DNA of 64,000 bases from Microbacteriaceae bacterium VKM Ac-2854 (lineage in GTDB: Bacteria > Actinomycetota > Actinomycetes > Actinomycetales > Microbacteriaceae). The notes below the pieces were generated by a model. That model was not told where the DNA came from. It was given only the letters and a program-made list of their open reading frames with translations, and did no database searches. A program made the translations under genes and the position numbers. The stretch is taken from contig JABMLH010000001.1 of the NCBI GenBank assembly GCA_013205085.1, forward strand, positions 682,001-746,000. The letters are read 5' to 3'. Positions 49,697 through 58,937 of the stretch are shown here, piece by piece (the stretch's first letter is position 1; every line of letters begins with the position of its first letter).

Positions 49697-50884
49697 ATGA
49701 ACGCGACGCAGCGGTGGGAAGCCGAGACGTGGCTGCGCGCCGCGGGCTTTCCGTACCTCGTACGTGCGCGCTCCCGGGCGCGCGGCCTGGTGTCGCGGAT
49801 GGCGCCGTTCCTGGCGTCCTTCGTGGTGTGGAACCTCGCGAGCTGGACGGTCGATTTCGCCGAGAGCTCCATCGACGCGGTTCTGCTCTCGCTCGTTGTG
49901 CTGCTGCTGCTGTTCGCCGTGCCGATCGTCGCGTGGGTCCTGGTCGCCCGGCTGCTCGCGCATCGGCGGCGACGGTTCTGGTGGCTCGGCTGGGTGCTGC
50001 TGGGCTACGCGCTGCTGATCGACCCGCTCTACGGCGGGATCCTCGCCGAGACGGTGCCGGAGGCGTACTTCTCCAACGCGGTGACGATGGCGCTGTTCGC
50101 GCTCGCCACCTGGCTCGGATTCGGGTCGATCCTCGGCTGGGCCGGCCGCGCAGCGCTGCGGCAGCTCTCGGCCTTCGGCGCGCTCACCTCGCGGGCGCTC
50201 CCGTTGCTGATGCTCGTCGTCGTCTTCGCGTTCTACTCGACGGAGACGTGGCAGATGACGGATGCGCTCAGCGTCGGCGGCCTGGTCAACGTGGCCCTGC
50301 TGTTCTTCGTGCTCGGCCTGTTCTCGCTCTCCCGCGTCGCCGGGACGGAGCTGCGCGAGCTGGATGCCGGCATCCCGGATGAGCGGCGCCGGGCGATGAT
50401 CGCCGCCTCCCCGTTGGGTCCGCTCGCGAACGAGACGGCGACCGCCGGCCCGCCGCTCGCGCGTCTCGAACGGCTGAACGCGAACCTGGTGCTGATCCTG
50501 GCGCAGGGGATCCAAGTGGTCTTCTTCGGCGCGATCGTCTGGCTCGTGCTGGTCGTGCTCGGCGAGCTCTCGATCGCCGACAGCGTTCTGCAGACCTGGA
50601 CCGGTCATCCGCCGGTCGACCTCGCGATCCGGGTCGGCGACGCGGACGGCGAACTGGTGCTGCAGCTGCCGGTGAACCGCTCGCTCGCGCACGCAGCGTT
50701 CTTCCTCGCCGTGATCGCGGCCTTCAACTTCGTGATCTCCACGCTGACCGACCAGAGCTACAAGAGCGCGTTCTACGATCCGCTGCTGGAGCAGATCCGC
50801 GCCGCGCTCGCCGTCCGCGCGGTGTACCTCGCCCGCACCGGTCGCGGCGCGGCGGAGACGCCGGAGGTCGACCTGCCGGAGTGA
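49697..50884 (+). CDS. Multi-pass membrane protein of unknown function
   Basis: The ATG at 49697 after GGGGGAG gives MNATQRWEAETWLRAAG and 395 residues. About seven hydrophobic segments are visible (for example LLSLVVLLLLFAVPIVAWVLVA, LPLLMLVVVFAFYSTETW, GIQVVFFGAIVWLVLVVLG), with a soluble stretch near ELRELDAGIPDERRRAMIA. The C-terminal part ends in VDLPE. No known family is recognised, and it has no cotranscribed partner. Confidence 0.75.
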   Translation: MNATQRWEAETWLRAAGFPYLVRARSRARGLVSRMAPFLASFVVWNLASWTVDFAESSIDAVLLSLVVLLLLFAVPIVAWVLVARLLAHRRRRFWWLGWVLLGYALLIDPLYGGILAETVPEAYFSNAVTMALFALATWLGFGSILGWAGRAALRQLSAFGALTSRALPLLMLVVVFAFYSTETWQMTDALSVGGLVNVALLFFVLGLFSLSRVAGTELRELDAGIPDERRRAMIAASPLGPLANETATAGPPLARLERLNANLVLILAQGIQVVFFGAIVWLVLVVLGELSIADSVLQTWTGHPPVDLAIRVGDADGELVLQLPVNRSLAHAAFFLAVIAAFNFVISTLTDQSYKSAFYDPLLEQIRAALAVRAVYLARTGRGAAETPEVDLPE

Positions 50885-51023
50885 GCCCACTGCCGATTGA
50901 GCGGCTGAGACCCGGCGTTCTCCGGGCCGGTCTCCTCCTCCACAGGCCGGGTTTCGGGGTGAGTTGTCCCGTTCCGGGGCTGGAGCCGCGTTCGATGTCA
51001 GAGGTACCTCGTACCGTATTCGT

Positions 51024-52525
51024 ATGGCATTTTCGTTCACCCCCACACCGCTCACCGAGCAGGTCGGCACCGCCCGCACCGCCCTCGGCACCGCGGTGCA
51101 CACCGCGTTCGACGCGGTCTGCGGGATGCGACGAGCGGAGGATGCGGTCGCATTCGCGATCGTCGCGGAAGAGATCCTGCGGTCCGCTCAGGCGCTGACC
51201 ATCGCCGCAGCAGCCGGCCTGGTGGAGGCGCGAGCGCACGAGGAGTACCAGCTGCGAAACGCCGCGGCGGTGTTGAACGTGGTGTGCCGGGTCGCATCGT
51301 CGGAAGCGAAGCGGCGGGTGCAGCTCGCCGGTCAGGTGGCCCCTCGGGTGACTCTGCACGGCGAACCCCTCGCCCCGACACTGCCCGCGCTCGCGGCCGC
51401 GGTGCGCGCGGGTGAGGTCACCGCCGCGTCCGCGCACCGGGTCGCGGTGACCGATGCCAAGATCGCCACGGTCGTCACAGAGGAGGCCCGCGAGGTTCTG
51501 ATCGGTGGGTTGTTGGAGATCGCTCGCACGGAGGACGACGCGTTCGTGACCGTCTGCGCGAAGCGGACCATCGAGGACGCCCACCCGGATGGCACCGAAC
51601 CGAGCGATGCGATCTTGCGGATGCGGCAGGGGATCACGTTCGGGATCGAGCGGGACGGGTTGATCCCGTTCTCCGGGTGCATGACCCGCCTGCAGTACGA
51701 GACCGTGCTCTCCACGATCGGCACGTTCACCAACCCACGGCTTCAGCAGCCCGCAGAGAGCTGCGACGACATCACGGAGGAGAGCGACAACCCCGACCCC
51801 ACTTCAGACGTGCGCATCGACCCGGGTGATGGTGGCGATCCGATCCTCGTGAACGTCACCGGCCGCACCCGCCCGCAACTACTGCTGGACGGGCTCGTCG
51901 CGTCCTGCGAACTCGCATCCCGCACTGGCCGGCTGCCCCGCAACGGCGGCGTCCGACCCACCGTGATCGTGACCGTGCCGTTCGACGAGCTACGCGAGCA
52001 GTTGGGCACGGCCGAGACCACGTTCGCGGGCCCGGTGCCTGCCGGGCGGATCCGTCAGCTCGCGTGCGACGCCGGCATCCTCCCGATCGTGCTCGGCTCC
52101 GACGGGCAGGTGCTCGACGCGGGTGCCGAGATGCGCCTCGTCGAGGGTCCGCTGCGGAAGGTCCTGGTCGCGCGTGACGGGGGTTGCGCTTTCCCGCAGT
52201 GCGATCTTCCCGCCACGTGGGCGGATGCGCATCACGTGATCCACTGGGCAGACCCTTCGACAGGCTCAGGACAGGCTCTGGCCCCACCACCCTCGAAAAC
52301 ACGGTTCTCCTGTGCCGCCAGCACCACACCCTGGTGCACCACTCCGCGTGGAAGATCGTGATGCGCGACGGCATCCCGTACTTCGTGCCACCGTGGCAGA
52401 TCGACCCGTGCCAGACGCCCCGCCGGAACCGTCGGCACAGCAGGCCCCGGGCGGAGCAACGGTTCCGGCCCCGGAAACCCGGACCACCACCCCCGAACAC
52501 CGACACCGGGAACCGGCGGACATGA
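51024..52525 (+). pseudogene. DUF222/HNH endonuclease, frameshifted by a short insertion
   Basis: The first frame (from ATG 51024) encodes a DUF222 domain and the start of the HNH domain: GCAFPQCDLPATWADAHHVIHWAD. Then, in place of the usual Gly-Gly, come 26 foreign bases (52254-52279), after which the natural continuation GPTTLENTVLLCRQHHTLVHH is found in another frame up to 52525. The reading frame therefore breaks in the middle of the metal-binding motif. If only 52361 is reached, the product ends in a false tail (SKTRFSCAAS). DUF222-HNH genes occur in multiple copies in Microbacteriaceae, so loss of one is plausible. A sequencing error is unlikely because the insert has a defined sequence. 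Confidence 0.85.
52254..52279. repeat. 26-bp inserted element within the HNH motif
   Basis: The insert starts CCTTCGACAGGCTCAGGACA and contains the direct repeat GACAGGCTC. In its six frames it reads as PFDRLRTG, STGSGQA, PEPVEG and LSLSKG. From memory, such peptides recur in many bacterial genome annotations because of this kind of dispersed element. It replaces one codon, a net gain of 23 bases. Confidence 0.75.
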
Positions 52526-52554
52526 TCCGTAGCGAAGAGGGAGCAGCCGACGGA

Positions 52555-53115
52555 TCAGTCGAGATCGTCGGCGAGGATCGCGTAGTGCAGCGAGTCGGTC
52601 CACTCGCCTGTGAACCACTGGTCCCGGATGAAGTGGGCCTCCAGGCGCATGCCGAGGCGTTCGCAGAGCGCGGCGGATGCGGTGTTCCGAGCGTCGAGCT
52701 GCGCGACGACGCGGTGCGCGCCGAGGCGCTCGAAGGCGAGACCGAGCACCGCGCGAGCCGCCTCGGCGGCGTAGCCCGCGCCGCGCGCATCCGCCGCCAC
52801 GACCCAGCCGATCTCGAGCGTGGCGTTCGCCGGATCCGAGAGGATCAGGGTGATGTCGCCGATCACGCGCTCGCCGAGCTGCATCGCCAGCACCACCACG
52901 TCATGATCGTGCTCGAGCCGCACAGCGCGACTGCGCTTGACCAGGTGCTGCCGCGACTGCTCGGCGTCGCGCAGCGGCCACGGCAGGTACCGAACGGTCT
53001 CGGCGTCGCCCTGATACACGGCGTGATCGGCCGCGTCGCTCATCCGCAGCGGTCGCAGCAGGAGGCGCTCGGTCGCGATCGGCTCCGCCTCGTACGGGAG
53101 CCGCAGGGGGGTCAT
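52555..53115 (-). CDS. GNAT-family N-acetyltransferase, RimJ/RimL type
   Basis: The 186-residue product starts [23 protein letters not shown], the standard opening of RimJ/RimL-like enzymes. The acetyl-CoA loop is [22 protein letters not shown] and the end segment [19 protein letters not shown]. Target (protein N terminus or small molecule) unknown. Its ATG overlaps the hemA stop by 4 bp, so it is translated with hemA, but a link to heme metabolism is not evident. Confidence 0.88.
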   Translation of the reverse strand: MTPLRLPYEAEPIATERLLLRPLRMSDAADHAVYQGDAETVRYLPWPLRDAEQSRQHLVKRSRAVRLEHDHDVVVLAMQLGERVIGDITLILSDPANATLEIGWVVAADARGAGYAAEAARAVLGLAFERLGAHRVVAQLDARNTASAALCERLGMRLEAHFIRDQWFTGEWTDSLHYAILADDLD

Positions 53116-54398
53116 GCTGTCGCGGAGCCCGAATCGGGCAGCTGCGCGACCTCGGCCGGCACCTCGATACCGAAGAGCGCCTCGAGGCCGGTGAGGTACG
53201 CCTCCTGGGCACCGGCGCGGGCGTATTCGCGGGCGCGCACGCTCGGCGTGTGCAGCAGAACCCCGGCGAGGTGGCGCAGCGCCTGCTCGGTGCGGCCGTC
53301 GTCGTCGCCGCGGGCCTTGGCCCGCTCGATCTCGGCATCGAGGGCGTCGAAGACGTGCTTGCGCAGCGCGACCACCGCGGGAGTCAGGCTCTGCTCATCG
53401 GCCACGGTCGAGAACTTTCGAGCCGCCTTGCCGACGATCGCGCGCGCCTGGGCCGAAGCGTCCAGGATCTCCAGCGGCGCGTGCAGGCTGATGGTCTCGA
53501 GGTCCAGCAGTTCGACGCCGGCGACGCTCGTGACGTCGGGCGCGACGTTGCGCGGCAGGCCGAGGTCGATCACGAGCTGGCGTTCGCGGGCCGGGCCGGC
53601 GAGGCGACCGGCGGTGAGGATGGCGGCATCGAGCACGTGCTGCTCGACGGTGGTGCAGGTGATCACCACGTCGGCGGCGACGGCCTCCGCCGCGAGCTCG
53701 ATGATCGGGCGCAGCGAGCGCTTCGCCGCGAACTCCGCGGCGCGCCCCGAGGGGGAGTAGACGGCGATGTCGACGACGCCGCGGTCGCGCAGCGCGGCGA
53801 CGGTGGCCCTCGCGTAGGAGCCGGTGCCGATCAGGAGCACCCGCGCGGTCGACCAGTCGGTGACCCGGCTGGCGGCGAGATCGAGCGCGAGCCGCACCAG
53901 CGAGCGCCCGGCGGAGCCCAGGCCCGTCCGGTTCTTCACGCCGCGGGCGGTCTGCGAGGCGCGCTGGAACAGGCGCTCGAGTTCGGAGGAGGTGGTTCCG
54001 CTGCGCCGGGCGTCCTCGAGGCTGCGGCGCACCTGGCCCGCGATCTCACCCTCGCCGACGACGACGGATTCGAGGCCGCTGGAAACGGCGAAGAGGTGCT
54101 CCGCGACGCGGTCGCCGCAGACGACCTCGACGCTGCCGCGCAGTTCCGCCTGGTCGACCCCGGTCGCGGCGCTGACCGCTTGGGTCGCGGCTTCGACCGT
54201 GATCGCCTCGGCCGCGGTGAGCGGCTCCTCGACGTCGAGATACGCCTCGAAGCGGTTGCAGGTCGCGACGACGACCGCACCGTTGACGAAGTCGATGTCG
54301 CTCGTGAGGGCTGACGCGACGGCGGAGGAGTCGACGGACAGCTTCTCGAGGAGATCGAAGCCGGCGTTCTTGTGCGACGCCGTCAGACAAAGCAGCAC
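53112..54398 (-). CDS. hemA: Glutamyl-tRNA reductase
   Basis: It reduces glutamyl-tRNA(Glu) to glutamate-1-semialdehyde with NADPH, the first step of C5 tetrapyrrole synthesis. The 428 residues include the nucleophile Cys47 in TCNRFEAY, the NADPH loop [30 protein letters not shown] and a C-terminal dimerisation region. It is divergent from hemE, with 96 bp between start codons, so both directions probably share control. hemL, the next enzyme, lies at the end of the opposite operon. Confidence 0.97.
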   Translation of the reverse strand: MLLCLTASHKNAGFDLLEKLSVDSSAVASALTSDIDFVNGAVVVATCNRFEAYLDVEEPLTAAEAITVEAATQAVSAATGVDQAELRGSVEVVCGDRVAEHLFAVSSGLESVVVGEGEIAGQVRRSLEDARRSGTTSSELERLFQRASQTARGVKNRTGLGSAGRSLVRLALDLAASRVTDWSTARVLLIGTGSYARATVAALRDRGVVDIAVYSPSGRAAEFAAKRSLRPIIELAAEAVAADVVITCTTVEQHVLDAAILTAGRLAGPARERQLVIDLGLPRNVAPDVTSVAGVELLDLETISLHAPLEILDASAQARAIVGKAARKFSTVADEQSLTPAVVALRKHVFDALDAEIERAKARGDDDGRTEQALRHLAGVLLHTPSVRAREYARAGAQEAYLTGLEALFGIEVPAEVAQLPDSGSATA

Positions 54399-54494
54399 CT
54401 GTGCATCCTACCCGCGGTGCGGCGGCGGTGGCGGGGCCGTGGCGGTGGTGCCTCTGAGGGATGCCTTACCGGGCCGGGGTGGGACAATAACGCA

Positions 54495-55613
54495 GTGACT
54501 GTTGAAACCGCGTCCGCGCTCGGCGTCGAGCATCCCCTCTCCACCGGCGCCACTGCCGGATCCGCGCTGGTGCAGGCGTACCACGGCTCGCGGCCCGAGC
54601 AGACGCCGGTGTGGTTCATGCGCCAGGCCGGGCGCAGCCTGCCCGAGTACCGGGCCCTGCGCACCGATACCAAGATGCTCGATGCGTGCCTCGACCCGGC
54701 GCTCTCGTCCGAGATCACCCTGCAGCCGGTCCGCCGCCACGGCGTCGACGCGGGCATCTTCTTCAGCGACATCGTCATCCCGCTCAAGCTCGCCGGTGTC
54801 GACGTCGATATCGTGGCGGGAAAAGGGCCGGTGCTGCCCGCTCCGGTGCGCACGCCGGCCGACGTGGACGCGCTCACCGCGATCGATCCGGCGGTGCTCG
54901 ACGAGACCCTCTCGCCCATCGCCGAGGGCGTGCGCCGCACGGTCGCCGAGCTCGGCGGCACCCCGCTGATCGGCTTCGCCGGCGCTCCGTTCACCCTCGC
55001 GGCGTACCTCGTCGAGGGTGGACCGTCGAAGGACCACATCCGCGCCCGCACCCTGATGCACGCCGAGCCGGAGGCCTGGGCGCGCCTGATGGAGTGGACG
55101 GCCGACATCACCGGCCGATTCCTGCGCGCTCAGGTGCTCGCGGGCGCCAGCGCGGCCCAGCTCTTCGACTCCTGGGCGGGGGCGCTCTCACTCGCCGACT
55201 ACACGACGCACGTCGCTCCGGCCTCGACCAAGGCCCTGGCAGCCGTGCGCGACCTGGCGTACGAGGTGGACGGCAGCACGGTGAACGTGCCGATCGTGCA
55301 CTTCGGCGTCGGCACGGGCGAGCTTCTCGCCGCGATGCACGGCATCGGTGCGGATGTGGTCGGCGTCGACTACCGGGTGCCGTTGGACGAGGCCTCGCGC
55401 CGGCTCGGCGGCTATGTGCCCGTGCAGGGCAACGTCGATCCCGCCCTGCTCTCGGCACCCTGGCCGGTGCTCGCGGCGCACGTGGACGACGTGCTCCGCC
55501 GCGGCACCAGCGCGCCGGCGCACGTGCTGAACCTCGGCCACGGCGTGCCGCCGGAGACCGACCCGGCGGTGCTGACCCGGCTCGTCGAGTACGTGCACGC
55601 GTGGCGGCCGTGA
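54495..55613 (+). CDS. hemE: Uroporphyrinogen decarboxylase
   Basis: It removes four carboxyl groups from uroporphyrinogen III to give coproporphyrinogen III. The GTG at 54495 gives 372 residues. Family motifs are TPVWFMRQAGRSLPEYR, GVDAGIFFSDIVIPL, GFAGAPFTLAAYLVEGG and HVLNLGHGVPPETDP. It is the first gene of the main heme operon, and its stop overlaps the hemY start (GTGA). Upstream ATGs in frame belong to the hemA antisense side and are not needed. Confidence 0.97.
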   Translation: MTVETASALGVEHPLSTGATAGSALVQAYHGSRPEQTPVWFMRQAGRSLPEYRALRTDTKMLDACLDPALSSEITLQPVRRHGVDAGIFFSDIVIPLKLAGVDVDIVAGKGPVLPAPVRTPADVDALTAIDPAVLDETLSPIAEGVRRTVAELGGTPLIGFAGAPFTLAAYLVEGGPSKDHIRARTLMHAEPEAWARLMEWTADITGRFLRAQVLAGASAAQLFDSWAGALSLADYTTHVAPASTKALAAVRDLAYEVDGSTVNVPIVHFGVGTGELLAAMHGIGADVVGVDYRVPLDEASRRLGGYVPVQGNVDPALLSAPWPVLAAHVDDVLRRGTSAPAHVLNLGHGVPPETDPAVLTRLVEYVHAWRP

Positions 55614-57079
55614 ACGAGCACACCGCCGCGCAGCAGTACGACGTTGCGGTGATCGGTGGCGGCGTCGCCGGGCTGGTCGCCGCGATCGAGTGCCTGCGCA
55701 TCGGCTTGCGGGTCGTCGTGCTCGAGGCATCCGACGCCGTCGGCGGCTCCGTCGCCGCGCTCGAGATCGCCGGGCTGCGCATCGACGCCGGAGCCGAGAG
55801 TTTCGCCACCCGCGGCGGCCACGTCGCCCGCTACCTCGAGAGCCTCGGGCTCGCCGACGACATCGTCGAGCCGGCCGCGGCCGGCTCGTGGTTGCACCTC
55901 GCCGACGGCCGCACCGTGCCATCTCCCAAGGCGGGCGTGCTCGGCATCCCGAGCTCGCCGCTCGCCGCCGACGTCACGGCCGTGATCGGTGCGGGAGGTT
56001 CGGCGCGCGCCTACCTCGATCGGCTGATGCCCGTGCTGACGATCGGCCGCGAGCACAGCCTCGCCGCGCTGGTGCAGAAGCGGATGGGGCGGCGCGTTCT
56101 GGAGGATCTGGTCGCGCCGGTGGTCACCGGCGTCTACTCCACCCGCCCCGAGAACATCGACGTCGACGCCGCGCAGCCCGGCCTGAACGGCGCGATCACC
56201 CGGCTGGGCTCGCTCTCGGGCGCGGTCGCCGAGCTGCGCGAGCGGATGCCGGCGGGCGCCGCCGTTCGCGGCCTCCGCGGTGGCATGTTCCGGATGGTGG
56301 ACGCGCTCGTGGCGAAGGTCGCCTACCTCAGCGGCGAGATCCGCACGGCCGCGACGGTGCACGGGCTCGAGGAGGCCGACGGGCTCTGGCGTCTGCGCCT
56401 GGACGAGGAGTCGCTGCTCGCTCGGGCCGTCATCCTCGCCGTTGCGGAACCCGCCGCCCGTGCGCTGATCGGACCGAGCGCCGATGAGCAGGGGGAGGAC
56501 GCCGTCGAGCTGGTGACCCTCGTGCTCGACGACGCTCGACTCGACGCCGCGCCGCGCGGCACGGGAGTGCTGGTTGCGCCGACGGCGACCGACGTGACCG
56601 CGAAGGCGCTCACCCACGCCAGCGCGAAGTGGGCGTGGCTGGCCGAGACGCTGCCGACCGGCCGGCACATCCTGCGGCTCTCCTACGGGCGACCCGGCGA
56701 GGACGAACCCCTCAGTGGACTCTCAGCGTCGGATATCCGCGCGCTCGCGCTGGCCGATGCCTCGCGCATCCTCGGCCTCGATCTGGCGGCGTCGAGCGTG
56801 GTCGAGCACGCTCGGGTGCGCTGGTCGAACGTGCGCTCCGCGGCCTTGATCGGCCAGCGTGACCGGGTGGATTCCTACCTCGCCGCCCTCGCCGAGTCGG
56901 CGGGGATCGCCGCCACGGGCACCTGGATCGCGGGCACGGGCCTGGCCTCCGTGATCCCGCACGCCCGCGAGGTCGCGACGGCTATCCGGCACGGCCTGGT
57001 GCGTCAAGGCGTCGACATTCCGCGCGAAGAATATGTCGGCGACGACTACTCTGGACCAGAGGCTTCCGGGCAAGACTGA
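55610..57079 (+). CDS. hemY: Coproporphyrinogen/protoporphyrinogen oxidase, HemY (CgoX) type
   Basis: The GTG overlapping the hemE stop gives 489 residues. It is an FAD-dependent oxygen-using oxidase with a dinucleotide-binding start VAVIGGGVAGLVAAIEC, the DAVGGSVAALEIAG and AGAESFATRGG segments and a C-terminal IAGTGLASVIPHAREVATAI. In Gram-positive bacteria this enzyme oxidises coproporphyrinogen III to coproporphyrin III. The presence of hemQ and an iron-sulfur-type hemH in the same cluster, and no hemN/hemF in the window, supports that route. Confidence 0.95.
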   Translation: MNEHTAAQQYDVAVIGGGVAGLVAAIECLRIGLRVVVLEASDAVGGSVAALEIAGLRIDAGAESFATRGGHVARYLESLGLADDIVEPAAAGSWLHLADGRTVPSPKAGVLGIPSSPLAADVTAVIGAGGSARAYLDRLMPVLTIGREHSLAALVQKRMGRRVLEDLVAPVVTGVYSTRPENIDVDAAQPGLNGAITRLGSLSGAVAELRERMPAGAAVRGLRGGMFRMVDALVAKVAYLSGEIRTAATVHGLEEADGLWRLRLDEESLLARAVILAVAEPAARALIGPSADEQGEDAVELVTLVLDDARLDAAPRGTGVLVAPTATDVTAKALTHASAKWAWLAETLPTGRHILRLSYGRPGEDEPLSGLSASDIRALALADASRILGLDLAASSVVEHARVRWSNVRSAALIGQRDRVDSYLAALAESAGIAATGTWIAGTGLASVIPHAREVATAIRHGLVRQGVDIPREEYVGDDYSGPEASGQD

Positions 57080-57130
57080 CCGGCGGCGTTCGATGCGCGG
57101 AGCGATCCGCGACCAACGACGGGAGTAAGC

Positions 57131-57478
57131 GTGAAGGGCAAGATTCTTTTCGTGGCCGGGGCGGCAGCGGGATACGTGCTCGGAGCCCGAGCCGGGCGCA
57201 AGCGCTACGAGCAGATCTCGGCGGCGGCCGGCAAGTTCTGGAACGCCCGCCCGGTGCAGGATGTCGTGGGCACCGCGGAGGGCTTCGCCAAGGCGCAGTT
57301 CGGTGCGCTCGGCGATAAGGCGTACGAGGTGACCAAGTCCTTCATCGGCAAGGCGCTCTCGTCCGATTCGAAGCAGAAGAGCGCCCCGCAGAGCGACGTC
57401 GCCGCAAAGGTGCGCGAGGCCTCGGCCGCGTCCGGGTCCGGCGGCGCGAGTTCCGCCCCCGGCACCAGCGCCTCCTGA
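57131..57478 (+). CDS. Small YtxH-like protein of unknown function
   Basis: The GTG start gives 115 residues. An N-terminal hydrophobic segment (KGKILFVAGAAAGYVLGARAG) is followed by RKRYEQISAAAGKFWNARPVQDVVGTAEGFAK and a Ser/Ala/Gly-rich tail. This pattern resembles YtxH-type and related envelope stress proteins. It is the first of three small membrane-associated genes within the heme operon and is followed by a Holin-X gene. Confidence 0.72.
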   Translation: MKGKILFVAGAAAGYVLGARAGRKRYEQISAAAGKFWNARPVQDVVGTAEGFAKAQFGALGDKAYEVTKSFIGKALSSDSKQKSAPQSDVAAKVREASAASGSGGASSAPGTSAS

Positions 57479-57512
57479 CCGCAACGCCCCCACCCGACCC
57501 CCGGAGGATCAC

Positions 57513-57926
57513 GTGGTAGTCGAACGCAACCCCAAGAACGCCCGATCGCTCGGCGAGCTGATCGGCGAGGTGCCCGGCCTGATCATCGAGCTGGTCAAGG
57601 CCGAGATCGCGTCGCTGAAGAACGAACTCGTCGGCAAGGCGAAGAACGGCGGGATCGGCGTCGCGCTCTTCCTCGTCGCGGCGTTCTTCCTGCTCACGGC
57701 GTGGGCGACGCTGGTGACCTTTATGATCATCGGCATCTCCTCCTGGTGGCCGGCCTGGTTGTCGGCGCTGGTGGTGACCGCGTTCTTCTTCCTGGTGTCG
57801 GTCCTGCTCATCCTGGTCGGAGTGCGCCTGGTCAAGAAGGCCGTGCCGCCGCTGCCGCAGGATTCCATCGAGAGCATCAAGAAGGACGTCCAGGCGTTCA
57901 AGGGAGTCGGAAAGTATGACCGCTGA
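57513..57926 (+). CDS. Actinobacterial Holin-X/phage-holin-family membrane protein
   Basis: The GTG after GGAGG gives 137 residues. The protein opens with SLGELIGEVPGLIIELVKAEIASLKNELVGKAKNGG, an amphipathic helix, followed by two hydrophobic helices (GVALFLVAAFFLLTAWATLVTF and VVTAFFFLVSVLLILVGVRLV). This is typical of PF07332 (Act-Holin-X), which despite the name is not phage-linked in chromosomal settings like this one. The stop overlaps the next gene by 11 bp. Function unknown. Confidence 0.8.
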   Translation: MVVERNPKNARSLGELIGEVPGLIIELVKAEIASLKNELVGKAKNGGIGVALFLVAAFFLLTAWATLVTFMIIGISSWWPAWLSALVVTAFFFLVSVLLILVGVRLVKKAVPPLPQDSIESIKKDVQAFKGVGKYDR

Positions 57927-58218
57927 CATGACCGTCTCCGCCGGCGCCGCGCAGTTCGTGGACCCGGCCGAGCTCAAGCCGAACCAGTTGAAGGCCGACA
58001 TCGAGCGAGCGCGCAACGAACTCGCCGCCACGCTGGATGCCATCGAGTACAAGCTGAACGTGCCCAAGCAACTCCGATTCGCCGGCCGCAAGCTGAGCCG
58101 CAAGTTCTCCGTGGTGCGCGACGAGCATCCCGAGGCCCTGATCGCCGGCGTGGTCGGCGTCGCCTCGGCCGTCGGCCTGGCTGCCTGGGCCGTCTACCAG
58201 GCCGTCACCAAAGACTGA
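57916..58218 (+). CDS. DUF3618 domain membrane protein
   Basis: The 100-residue protein overlaps the previous gene by 11 bp. It contains LKADIERARNELAATLDAIEYKLNVPKQLR, the DUF3618 hallmark, followed by a basic patch and one membrane helix (ALIAGVVGVASAVGLAAWAVYQAV). Holin-X and DUF3618 genes often neighbour one another in actinobacteria. They are thought to act at the membrane, but the role is unproven. Confidence 0.85.
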   Translation: MTADMTVSAGAAQFVDPAELKPNQLKADIERARNELAATLDAIEYKLNVPKQLRFAGRKLSRKFSVVRDEHPEALIAGVVGVASAVGLAAWAVYQAVTKD

Positions 58219-58226
58219 CCGCTCTC

Positions 58227-58297
58227 GCGAGGGACCCCTCGAGCGCGCGACGGACCCCGGCTCCGGGGCGCCCTCGCGTGCTGGAGGGGTCCCTCGC
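58227..58297. repeat. GAGGGACCCCTC palindromic repeat, copy 2
   Basis: GCGAGGGACCCCTC (58227-58240) pairs exactly with 58284-58297, enclosing ACCCCGG/CCGGGG and AGCGCGCGA/TCGCGTGCT inner pairs. It sits between the DUF3618 gene and tetR, inside the heme cluster. Its right arm matches the copy at 28558 in inverted orientation. Confidence 0.88.
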
Positions 58298-58328
58298 AGT
58301 ATGAGGGGCGGCATATGAGGGGCTGCAT

Positions 58329-58886
58329 ATGAGTGATGCCAAGCAGCGGATGATTGATGGGGCCGTTGTCCTGCTCGCGACGCGAGGGCTGCAGGCGACG
58401 TCGTTCTCGGAGGTGCTCGCGGCGACCGGGGCGCCGCGCGGATCCGTCTACCACCACTTCCCCGACGGCAAGGATCAGCTGGTCATGGCCGCGGTCGACC
58501 TGGCGGGCGAACGGGCGAACGCCGCGCTCGACGCCGTCGCCGGCCGCCCGGCCGACGAGGTCACCGCGCACTTCCTCGCCCTCTGGCGCGCCGTGCTGAC
58601 CCGCTCGCAGCTCACCGCCGGCTGCTCGGTCGCCGCGGTGACCGTGGCCACCGACTCCGCCGAGCTGCTGGAGCACACCAGCGCCGTCTTCCGCGGCTGG
58701 CGCGCGCGACTGGCCGAGCTGCTCGAGACCGGCGGCCTGCCGGCGGCGGATGCGCGCCGTTTCGCCGCCCTGCTGGTCGCGGGCAGCGAAGGCGCGGTCG
58801 TCGTCGCCCGTGGCGAGGGCGATCTCGAACCCTTCGACCTCGTTGCGGAGTCGCTGCTGATGCAGGCGAAAGCGCTGCAGGTCTAG
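58329..58886 (+). CDS. TetR-family regulator (LmrA/YxaF-like)
   Basis: The 185-residue product begins SDAKQRMIDGAVVLLATRG. The helix-turn-helix is TSFSEVLAATGAPRGSVYHHFPDGKDQL, and the C-terminal part includes AGCSVAAVTVATDSAELLEHTSAVFRGW, as in YxaF/LmrA-type regulators (GSVYHHF, GCSVAAVTV). It lies between the envelope genes and hemQ. Whether it regulates heme genes, the envelope genes or distant targets is unknown. A palindromic repeat separates it from the upstream genes. Confidence 0.88.
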   Translation: MSDAKQRMIDGAVVLLATRGLQATSFSEVLAATGAPRGSVYHHFPDGKDQLVMAAVDLAGERANAALDAVAGRPADEVTAHFLALWRAVLTRSQLTAGCSVAAVTVATDSAELLEHTSAVFRGWRARLAELLETGGLPAADARRFAALLVAGSEGAVVVARGEGDLEPFDLVAESLLMQAKALQV

Positions 58887-58937
58887 CCCGAATCGCGTCT
58901 TTTGTGGATTCCCTCGCGCCGGGGGATGATGGAGTTC

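Noticed and set aside
57513-58218. Prophage lysis module (holin)
   Set aside because: The Holin-X and DUF3618 proteins lie in a heme operon without any endolysin or phage structural gene; both families are common chromosomal actinobacterial genes.
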